Positions 53,520-62,544 of a stretch of 64,000 bases of DNA are shown in pieces. The position numbers were made by a program, and so were the translations under genes. Position 1 is the stretch's first letter; the number at the start of each line of letters is the position of its first letter. The notes under the pieces were generated by a model, which had not been told where the DNA came from, ran no database searches, and worked only from the letters and a program-made list of their open reading frames with translations. This stretch comes from Volutella citrinella (lineage: Eukaryota; Ascomycota; Sordariomycetes; Hypocreales; Nectriaceae): the NCBI GenBank assembly GCA_034401135.1, contig JAWZSP010000010.1:372001-436000 (forward strand), read 5' to 3'.

Positions 53520-54780
53520 CGTCGGTCGCGATCTAATTACCTACGAACTAGCGACCAACACAGACGCCAATATTATCAAGAAGAGAGTCCTTAACCAGGA
53601 ACTCTAGGAGCAGCGACACGCCATCGTTCATCTCGTTAAACACCATTCGCGACTCAAGGGTGCAGACGGCTGCACGCTATCTTCCCAACCCAGCTGGATT
53701 CGATTGAAGTGGCCTCGGATGGCTCGGCCAAGAAAATCATTTTCCGCTACGCGATGCCGCACAAGTTGGCTGAGATGCCTTGTCCAGATTCCATGCTTTT
53801 CTTGGTTTGGCTTCTTTGATCATCGCCACGTGAGTTTTTTTCGTCCCTGTCAACCTACGATGCTAATCTACCTGCTGTAACCTCGCACTTTACCCACGAG
53901 AGCCTCCGCCCTTGGTACGCTCGAATTAGTCTCTTCTTGCAACGCTGTCTTTACAAACTTTTTCCGATACCCTAGCTTCTCACACTACACTGCCCATCCT
54001 ACCAGGCATCGTCTCCCCAGAGCATCCATACTGCTCGAGCACATTGGCCCTGATGTCGACCAGATGCTCGCAAACACGTGGCACCGCAACGAAATATCCC
54101 AGCCTGCTGAGAGAAACCTTTCAAGCTCTAGCGCGACACATTGTCTCCTTGGACACATCCCTCAACCACAAGTAGCCTCGGCTCAATTTCACGACGACTG
54201 TTCCGTTGCGCTATGGAACGAGCCGTTGACCTCTCCCCTCGCGAACCTAGAAAAACCACGGCGCGCCGAGGGCGCTACAACGTAACGAATCGTGCACTTG
54301 CACTGAGCCTTGGGTGGCAGATAGGCTCACCTTTTTGACTACAGTAGTATTTCCTCTGCAACCTGAACGCAGTATCAGATAACGACGACTGTCGTTTTCA
54401 GATGGCAGCCACGAAGCCTCTTGATAGAGCCGAAGTTGGACTTATCATCAGAAGAATAACGTATACTCAGGGAAGAGGAGGAGATAATGGCAGCTAGTTC
54501 TCCTCTATCACTAGTAAAGGTCATGGACGACGTGTGGGAGTCTAAAAGAGTGTGCTTTTGGCATTGTGTTGAGTCTGTGAAAGCTATTCTTTCTCTCCCC
54601 GAAGATTATCTCTGCCCTAAGCTCTCGGTGGCCATTTCCTTGAAATGCCAGGAAGTATTGTCGAGACTGTGATCCGCGGGGTCCGCCGAGGTAGTTTACA
54701 AGAAGGTATCCGATCTGAAGAGGTACTATGAGAGCCTCTAGAGCTTCTTCGACTAAGAGACGCTTCCGCTAGCATCCTAA
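53520..54780 (+). pseudogene. Relic coding sequence with many Gln/Arg-type stops
   Basis: Several plus-strand stretches look protein-like but are broken by stops that match single C-to-T changes. One is RDLITYELATNTDANIIKKR, VLNQEL, TAG, EQRHAIVHLVKHHSRLKG near 53,530-53,660. Another is SLPEDYLCPKLSVAISLKCQ, EVLSRL, TGA, SAGSAEVVYKKVSDLKRYYE, SL, TAG, SFFD, TAA near 54,590-54,760. The pieces are in different frames, so they may come from one long decayed element or from two. No family was recognised. No terminal repeats were found. Confidence 0.3.
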
Positions 54781-57709
54781 ACTACCAGAATGGAGTAATC
54801 GATCGAACCTTCATGTCGCTTGCGCTATGTCTTCTTTCCATCTTCTGAATTCCCCTTCCTTCCCTTTCATACTTGCTCCATCTGCTTTGGCCTTCGATCC
54901 GAATGCAACCACTATTGCCATGCCCCCTCCTCTGCCGCTTTTGCCGAAATTCGCAAATAAACAACGCTACTGCACTCTCCTGAGGAATGGTCGCCGCTCT
55001 TCTTTTCGCCAGTATCAGACATTGATGGTTGGAAGACGCGATCTCGGTCTAGGGTAACAGAAAGTAGGAGTTACCCTAAAGTGATTCTCAGTGCAGGATG
55101 AGTGCGAGAGCCAGCGACCTTGGGGTCACTCTTACTACAGGCGAAGACGAGTTGCCCAGCCGCGCAATAGGAGGCAGATATGAATTGTCGCCTTGGAAAC
55201 ACACCCGGTTGAGCATATCCACATAGGCCATGGCCAATGATGTGTATATTGCTAACCACGATTTGCTAACCTCGACCCTCCCGCAGCATCTAGAATTCCT
55301 GCCAATTGGCTCACCCTCTCGCCGCGAGTCCCCCCAACAGGTCCCACACAGACGTACGAAGGCGTCCTCCTATGTTCAGGGCATCGCTGTCGCCTTCCTG
55401 GTCGAAGAGCTCTACCACGGCCGCAGCGCAATCACCGGCATCCCAACCAAGCTCGTGCTGATTCGCTGGAGGCGGCCTACTAGCAGCAGTATGTGCAGTT
55501 GCAGCGACTGAATCTTTCACGCTCTAATCTTGTGACGGCCCACCGCTGCCAAAGTGTCGCCACATGGAGCCGTGCGTAGCCAGGGTGAAGTTGAGCCCTG
55601 GAAAATTTTCCCGCCATGCAGTTCTGTACCTTCGTGACGGCTCGGACATCCTGATGTAAAGAGTACGGTTTGATTTCGCTGGTTGTGCCTCGACGTTGAA
55701 ATAGACTGGCCCTCCCTATAGCGTAGTGTTAATAGTAAATTGCGCCGTTGGCTATTAATTGTTCTCTTGGACTTTGGGATTGGGGAACTATAAGTCGCAC
55801 TTGCGTCTTTTACAGGCCGGCGAACATGACTCGATGATAGATGATGAAATCTATTGACGTCATCTCTAATCTTAATCCTCTAATATCAGATGATTTACGT
55901 GTGTAAAGTTACCATCTTTGAGCTGAGTAGTGCTACTACAGCGCACTTGACCTGGACTTATGAATGAATTGCCGAGTGGGGGCGGCCTAGCAGGCTGGAA
56001 AGTTGCTCAGCCGTGGAGGGATGGCATAAGTTAGCAGGCCACATTTTCGGAGATGAGTCGTATCATATCTTCTCTGCCCTTGGTAGCGCGTTGTGCTATA
56101 CATTCGCCCACGTGGTGTTGGATACACATCACATTGTCGCTCAGCTGCCCAGCTTGTGTGTCTGAGTGCGGTTCCATAGATGCGATCTGGGCCTGGCAAT
56201 ACTCATCGGATTAACGCAGCCTTAGAAGACTTAATATCCTTCAGCGAGAGGATGAAGGCGTGCGCTGCCATATGAATGGAGCTGATGAGCCTAGACGGGC
56301 TGGCACGTCCCCATGATGGCCAGCAACAGTAACCCGCTATAGACCTTCCATATATGTATGTGAGAAGTGGAGGCTGCAGCGTGCAGGGGGCGTCGGCGAC
56401 GACGAGGACGATGACGACGACAACGAGCGTCCAGGACTGCATCACAGTCGTGCCACATTGAGGTGGCCGATGGGGAGATGTTGTTGCAGGGCATGCTGAC
56501 AGACGAGGTCGTGGTGCGGGCGGCACGGTCACACTGCTGAGCTGAAAGATCCCGCAAGACAAGTGCGGCGTCAATAGGGAGTCGCTCGCCCGGAAACTGA
56601 CATCTGTCGGAGAGTGTATAGGGGTCAGGATATCTCGGACGACTTGGCGAATGATTTTGAGAAACTCTTCCCGCATGAGAGATTCTCCTCTTCAACAGTA
56701 TGCGAGTATTTACACCGCTTTCAGAGAACGGGAATATCTCTAGGTCAGGTTGTTGAAATGGCAAGATCGGTTTTTGAGAAGCCTTCGCCCTCGAGGCGGG
56801 GCAACTGTAAGCACGGCCGCAGGCAACGCCATCGCGGAGTCGGAGACGGGACAGGACATCGAGGACGAAAAATTCCCAGGTGTCGCAGGCTATGGCATGA
56901 CTGAGGTCCAAGGTGCCGTGCCAGTATCGCTGTCGATGGTGGAGCCGAGGGTCGACCGGTCATAGAGCAAGAAGCTTGTGTCTGATGAGCTGGGGTGAAT
57001 GGAATATTCGTGTATGCCCTGGGCAAGAGCCAAAGAATCTCAGCCATTTCGCCTCATCAGGGCCCGCGTCTCGCAAAATAGCTCTGTCCAAACGCGTAAA
57101 TCCTGAGCGAGCTGTCGGCGCTGCCTTCTAGCTCAGTTGGGTGCCAGGCCAGCCAGCTGGAGTACTGCGTTGGGTTGGCAGAAACCAAGTAGGTTCATTC
57201 GTGAGCGAAGGAGAAAATAAACCTCGTACGTAAACAGGGAGGGAGACTACTCTTCACAGGCCGGCTTCTCTACAACAGCCATCCCGTACTCATTCAGCAG
57301 CACGATGAACAGCCGGCCAGCCTCTGTGTCAAACGAGAGTACACGCGGACTTGTCTCGCCTTGCTATAGTGAACATCAGCTCCTTGGTCGGCCATACTAC
57401 GTCGAGAATCATGCTCGTGTGACCCTTGGGGATTCTCCTTAAGCCACAATGTCACTCCCATTCTGCCCAATGCAGCCGTAATGCCTCCGTTCGTGCAATA
57501 TAGCACAACACATCTCTAGATCACCTTTCCATTTTTCTCACCGGATGCGTGACTCACGTCCAAACCGGCCGATAGCAAGGGACTCTTAGTTAAGAGGGCC
57601 GCGTACTATACACCGACTGGTGAGAGATACGGGTTTCTGAGGGTGAGTAATAGAACTCACGATAGCTCAAGATACCAGCGTTGCAACTAACTCTAGCATA
57701 CTGGCTTAG
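54781..57709. other. Gene-poor region
   Basis: No firm gene in 2.9 kb. On the plus strand, 56,614-56,780 (SDDLANDFEKLFPHERFSSS, then LHRFQRTGISLGQVVEMARS) and 56,800-56,965 (GNAIAESETGQDIEDEKFPG) look mildly protein-like and could be two exons of a small gene, but no good donor joins them. The minus strand has a hydrophobic run near 56,380-56,440 of unclear meaning. Confidence 0.3.
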
Positions 57710-57858
57710 GTGTACAGTCAGCACTTTTGGTCTAGAAAGTGTACAGTCAGCACTTTTGGTCCAGAACAAGTGTACAGTCAGCACTTTTGGTCTAGAAAGT
57801 GTACAGTCAGCACTTTTGGTCCAGCATAAGTGTACAGTCAGCACTTTTAGACCTGACT
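57710..57858. repeat. Minisatellite with alternating 29/31-bp units, five copies
   Basis: GTGTACAGTCAGCACTTTTG starts at 57,710, 57,739, 57,770, 57,799 and 57,830, spacing 29, 31, 29, 31, so the true higher-order unit is 60 bp. Odd copies end GTCTAGAAA; even copies end GTCCAGAACAA or GTCCAGCATAA. The fifth copy diverges after CACTTTTAGACC. A lone sixth copy lies at 58,295-58,320. Confidence 0.88.
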
Positions 57859-58294
57859 TTGACGGTTGATTCGATGCATGACTGCGAACGTCGACGAAAT
57901 CAGCTGCTTCTCCCTTGCCAAGTTGTCACGGCAAACGACGGCAGATCACGACGCCGTGTGTGTGCTGTGTTCTCCCGTCCAGTATGGTGACTAACTCTTT
58001 TCAAACTGCGGCATTGGACTGCCCGCACCGCCCGCCTCATCTTGGAGGCCACATTATGCGAGCAGGCAAGGAAGGATGGAAGCTCTGGCTGCTCCATTCG
58101 GGCTGAAGACTATGCGTGGTATGGCCTGTCGGACAGGGTCCATCCTTCCAGGCGACGCCGGGGATTCCCCCAGCAGAGGATCCCAATGTCGATGGCTAAG
58201 TGCGGGACGCCGGACTCTGGGGCTCTGGGCGCTGCGTACCGGACGGGCAGGGCGAGATGAGAGAGGCTAGACAGCCATGCGTGGCCACCAGCAA
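57859..58294. other. Spacer between minisatellite and solo copy
   Basis: No gene recognised; GC-rich short frames only. Confidence 0.4.
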
Positions 58295-58333
58295 ATGTAC
58301 AGTCAGCACTTTTGGACCAACAAGTGTACATGT
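58295..58333. repeat. Solo copy of the minisatellite unit
   Basis: ATGTACAGTCAGCACTTTTG then GACCAACAAGTGTACAT, in the same orientation as the array 0.5 kb away and just downstream of the Hsp70-like gene's stop codon. Confidence 0.8.
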
Positions 58334-58408
58334 GTTAAACCAATTCACTTTATGCGTATACAACAGGCTCAGGTCTTGAAAATAAGAAAATGGCCCTTTA
58401 TTGCACAG

Positions 58409-60180
58409 TTAATTCCCATCACTATCACCATCGCCATCGCCATCAGCATCACCATCGCCATCAGCATCACCATCGCTATCACCACCATTACTATCACCAT
58501 CACCATCGCCATCACCATCGCCATCGCCATCAGCATCACCATCGCCATCAGCATCACCACCATCACCATCACCATCGCCATCACCATCACCATCGCCATC
58601 ACCATCACCATCGCTATCACCACCATCACCATCACTACCATCACCATCACCATCACCATCACTATTATCCTCATCCTCGCCCTGTTGTGGGTTGATCTTG
58701 ACGCTATCTGCTGTGGCTGTCGCCCCCTGTCCTGACACTGCAGGGCGAAGCTGTTCCTGTCTTGTATTAATACCTTGTTCCTGATAGTTTCCGTCATCGC
58801 CGTCCCCTCTCTTTCTTTTTTGCGACCCGGAATCGAGAATCTTGGCAATGAGTGCCTTGTCTTCGTCAAGTTGTTCCATCCGCACCTCGTTGTAGCACTT
58901 GATCGTTGTGCTCTCCTCCATGCTCCGGATTTTTGCGCGAACTTGGATCTCGCTCTTTCCCTCATCGACCGATACAAAGACGTTGATCACAGTCCCCTTT
59001 TTGCATTTAGGGAGACTACATATTGAAAACTTGGCCAGCTCAATGTCGCAGCTGAGGTCACTAGACTCCCCCTCTGCAATGGTGAAGTCGACGCTTCTTT
59101 GATTGGTATCCGTTGTAAACAGGGTGACGGGACTCTGCGGCAAGGGTAATTGAGTATTGTGCCTCCACAGAGGATGCATTTTCAACTGTCCTTCGTCGTT
59201 GTATGCCTCAACTCGTAGATCACGAGGCAAGACATTAATGACTGTGACCTCTGGATGCGACGCCAGGTATGCTGCCCCGCGAGCGATGGCTTCTTCTGGA
59301 CTCGAGCAGTCAACCTTTTTGCCTGGGAACATTTTTTCGCAAAGCAGCTTGATGCCTGGCAAGCGGGAGGATCCACCAGCGAGGACAATGTGGTCGACGA
59401 TTTCTTTGGTTCTCCTTCGTTCGGGGTCGAAAACTTTGCCGATGGTTTTCTCTACCTTCTCATAGAAGTCTTGGCACAGGTCGTCGAACTCTCGGCGGCT
59501 GACATGTACCTCTTCTGGCTCCTCAGACTCAGGCCCATGGATCAGGATCACTTCGCCTTCTTTTTGGCACAGCTCTCTCTTTCTCTTTTCGCACTCCTGG
59601 AGCAATTTGCGATCGTTGATCTCGTATGAGACTGGTGGGGCCTTGTCCTTGGCGAATTGGGCCAGCTTCTTGTCGATATCCGCACCGCCAAGTCGGATGT
59701 CGCCTGCTGTGGCTTCGACGAGAATACTCGTACAGCCTTGCTTCGTCATCACCAAACTCACATCGGTCGTGCCCCCCCCCAATATCTACAACGAGCAGAT
59801 ATGTTCCTTCGGGCGTCATCAACTGTTTGTTGGACTGGATGAAGTCGATGGCGGCAGCAGTTGGCTCCGATATGAGCCGGGGCTTATTGAACCCGGCAAT
59901 CTCAGCTGCGTACAATGTCGCGCGCTTCTGCATCAGGCTGAAGTAGGCCGGGACAGACAGGACAAGATGGGGCTCTCGGTTGTACTTGGCACGAAATGTC
60001 TGTCCAATATGTGCCAGTATATACCCCGCTAGTACTTCAGGGGCGATTTTGATGTCACCCACGTCGAACACGGGGCCGCTTCCGCCCTGTGCAGCATATT
60101 CGATCTCGTCCATGTCATTCTCGAGGCACGGATCTTTCCAGTGTCGGCTGGAGAACGGGTTGGCCGCATATCTTTGGCCA
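58409..60180 (-). pseudogene. Hsp70-like chaperone, 5'-truncated, frameshifted at a G9 tract, with Asp-Gly tail
   Basis: Reading from 60,180: QRYAANPFSSRHWKDPCLEN, a middle ATPase part (APEVLAGYILAHI, HLVLSVPAYFSLMQKRATLY, ISEPTAAAIDFIQS) and the phosphate-2 motif VVDIGGG. A run of nine G (59,772-59,780) then shifts the frame; eight would give DIGGGTTDVSLV and leave the rest open. After it come the adenosine motif (DHIVLAGGSSRLPGIKLLCE), a substrate-binding beta domain (INVLPRDLRVEAY, FTTDTNQRSVDFTIAEGESS) and a ~95-residue (Asp-Gly/Ser)n tail in place of the helical lid. The phosphate-1 loop (DLGTT) and the first ~70-100 residues are absent upstream. An active Hsp70 would fold proteins using ATP; this copy probably cannot unless missing exons and the shift are resolved. 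A sequencing error in the G run is possible. Confidence 0.7.
58420..58675. repeat. CATCRC microsatellite-like coding repeat (Asp-Gly tail)
   Basis: The plus strand reads (ATCACCATCGCC)n with ATCAGC variants; the minus strand codes GATGGTGATGGC, giving alternating Asp and Gly. It is the 3' end of the Hsp70-like gene. All other long frames across it are by-products. Confidence 0.85.
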
Positions 60181-60186
60181 AGCTAG

Positions 60187-60446
60187 ATTCACTTTTAGGA
60201 TGGCTTACAAGCAGATGGTCTCAAGGGAACCAACTACTTGGAGACTTCTAAACGTTACAAGAAGACTAATATTATTGGTTAATACAAGTCCTTGGCTTCA
60301 CTTTCTAAAGCAACTCCAATAACCCTATTCTATATTACAACTCTCTTCAATAGATATTCACTTTTACTAGAGTGATCAAATACAAGCGACCAAGTGTCGG
60401 ATGCACTCGCATTACTCCATCTCTCCGTGATGGTGTGCATGTCGCC
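60187..60446. other. Spacer upstream of the Hsp70-like gene
   Basis: This is where the missing N-terminal Hsp70 exons would be expected. No DLGTT-type motif is seen on the minus strand; the sequence is AT-rich and looks unrelated. Confidence 0.4.
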
Positions 60447-60650
60447 AGGGTTCGTCCTCAGGGCTGACTGCGCCGTAAGTGGGTCCTGACCGCGGAGCGC
60501 AGTGCTCAATAGGTGGGTCTTGACATCGGTGCTCACTGCGCAGTAGGTGGGTCGTGACCGCGGAGCTCAGTGCTCAGTAGGTGGGTCTTGACATCGGTGC
60601 TCACTGCGCAATAGGTGGGCCCTGCCCCCAGTGTCCACTGCTCAGTAAGT
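60447..60650. repeat. 34-bp tandem repeat in 68-bp pairs
   Basis: GGGTCCTGACCGCGGAGCGC starts at 60,481 and recurs at 60,549 (period 68). The second half of each pair, GGGTCTTGACATCGGTGCTC, starts at 60,515 and 60,583. A degenerate copy precedes (60,447) and another follows (60,617). There are about six 34-bp units in all. Confidence 0.8.
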
Positions 60651-60936
60651 GGGTCTCTCGCTTCCCATGATGCATTACCCCTCACCAAACTTCCTCCTTG
60701 ATCAGTCGTTTGCTGAATAACCACGTCACCTTGCACCAAGACTCCTATGCCCAGCCAAAAGTTGTGCCCAACGATGCCCATCGCCCCCTTCAACGGATAA
60801 GCCCGCTCGAAGCCACCACCATAAGCAACAACCGACTAGACTGCGAACATCAAGTGAAACCAGAGGGGCAGTCTTCCAACTTGAGAGCGAACCATTCCCT
60901 TTGCAGATTAACAGGGGCAATTTAAATCACATCTAG

Positions 60937-61272
60937 ATGAGCGACGAGCCGGTGAGACTGGCTTACCTCGAGCGCAAAGTCTGCTGTATTCTAATATGCT
61001 CTTAGTCATTCGTCATCAAGGCACTCGGCCCTGAACACAATGATGAGTTCTTTAAGGACGCAAGGTTGGATATTCACGCAATCAGTGGAGTGGGACAGTG
61101 GTTATTTTGGCGCGGATGTACTATCTGGGTTTGGAAATCGGAGGACGTAGATAGACCACCTCTTAAAACTTATGCACGCTGTGATGGGCTGGCCAAGTTG
61201 GAATATGGAGTGAGTGTGATGATGGACGCGAGGGGCGGTGGTAAATTGATAGAGAAGTCAGCGAGGGCTTAG
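60937..61272 (+). CDS. Small hypothetical protein, 93 residues, two exons
   Basis: Exon 1 (60,937-60,951) encodes MSDEP. A 54-nt intron (GTGAGA, branch TTCTAATA, CTTAG) leads to exon 2 (61,006-61,272), phase 0. The protein reads SFVIKALGPEHNDEFFKDAR, then LDIHAISGVGQWLFWRGCTI, WVWKSEDVDRPPLKTY, and ends in a Lys/Arg-rich tail. It is Trp-rich and lacks a signal peptide. No family was recognised. It is convergent with the gene at 61,283, leaving only 10 bases between stop codons, so their mRNAs must overlap. Confidence 0.55.
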
Positions 61273-61282
61273 GTGCAATCGA

Positions 61283-62129
61283 CTAAGCAAAATATCTGTC
61301 CTTGATCTTCATCCCTCTGAAAGATGATAACATGACCCGAATTTTGCCCGGTTGAGACGTCCAGGTTGGAATTGTCATGGTAAGACATTTTATAAAATCT
61401 GTCGACATCTCCTCCTCGAGTTGGTACAAATTTGAGCTATGGACGGCTTTGAGTAGGTTCCCCGCCAAATACCTCGACAGGTCTCGTTGTCCGTTAGTGA
61501 GTATTATTTCTAGGTCGGGTTGCACCATAGTGGATCCCAGGCAGATATACATAGCTCTATTTTGGTCCTCTATGTTAACTCTAAATTGTCTGAAAGCAAA
61601 TGTCCTGACCTTTGCGGGCATAATGGCTATCTCCAGCTGGCAACCAAACATTGACTGTTGTTGCGCATCTGGGATAATAAATGACAAGTCGACGCGCCAG
61701 GTCATTGGGTTGTCCTTACTTTGCACTCGTTCAATGCAATTCCAAAACTCCTTTGTAAAGAGGGTCTTGGCATCAAGCCTCGCTCCTCGATATACTCCTT
61801 CCTTGGCCGGATGTTGCAGATGGCGATCAGGCAAGACCATGGACGCAGGGTCCTGGGGATTCACACGACGTCTCTTGGCAGCCCTGGCGGTTGCGACAGC
61901 TTCATATTGCTCGAGGCTTTGCCGGTTATTTTCGGGGCTTTGATGTGTCGCCATCAAGCCGGCACCGAGCTCGGTAGCTGGGCCGTGGGCAGGGGTCGTC
62001 GCCGCGGCTGCTGAAACCATTGCCTGTGTAGCCACCGATGGCGTCGCGGTCGTCTCCTCCCTCGTGGATTCGGCTGTGAACTCATCTGTTACTGCCGCCA
62101 CCGCCGGGTCGATGCACAGGGCCAATGAC
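61283..62129 (-). CDS. Hypothetical protein, about 245-280 residues, start unresolved
   Basis: The frame opens at an acceptor TTTTTTTCAG at 62,130. The first ATG in frame is at 62,020 (MVSAAAATTPAHGPATELGA). The N-terminal third is Ala/Thr-rich and disordered with a basic patch (ARAAKRRRVNPQDP) that may be a nuclear signal. The C-terminal two thirds look folded (LFTKEFWNCIERVQSKDNPM, TWRVDLSFIIPDAQQQSMFG, QNRAMYICLGSTMVQPDLEI, STDFIKCLTMTIPTWTSQPG). No family was recognised. Its 3' end is 10 bases from the convergent small gene. An upstream coding exon is possible near 62,165-62,290 but was not confirmed. Confidence 0.55.
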
Positions 62130-62478
62130 CTGAAAAAAAGCCACTAACTGGGCCAAGATCTTCACCTGGGATTCTACTGATCCTCGTGCACCGAAAAATT
62201 TAATCCAGAGTTCTGGTACCGCGATTACGCAAACCGGCGGTCACAATCAAGGGACAAAGGAGACATAAGGTACGAAGGCACTAGATCAAACGACTAAAGG
62301 AGGAACCATATTGTCATCAGGGATGTTACTTAAGTGGGGGCCATGGCATCACAGTGCACATCTAGGCCCGCGGCGGATCCACGTCATGTGCCCCCCCCTA
62401 CCTCATTTCATCTTGGGCGAGGCCCCAATTGTTTGAATCGTTCTTCTTCTTTGTGTCTTAAATGCCTGATGTTCGCCT
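62130..62478. other. Divergent spacer
   Basis: Shared upstream region of the 61.3 kb gene (-) and the methyltransferase gene (+). It includes a C-run at 62,393-62,399. It may also contain the first exon of the minus-strand gene. Confidence 0.4.
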
Positions 62479-62544
62479 TTGAAACTGCCCGAGCCCGTCA
62501 TTGAATGCTCGCATACTGTTCCTGAAACTCCCGGCAAGGCAGTC

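Noticed and set aside
58369..58977. Long open frames on both strands across the CATCRC repeat (Met-Val-rich and His-rich peptides)
   Set aside because: They are by-products of a trinucleotide-like repeat that is open in all frames. Only the frame continuous with the Hsp70-like gene is supported.
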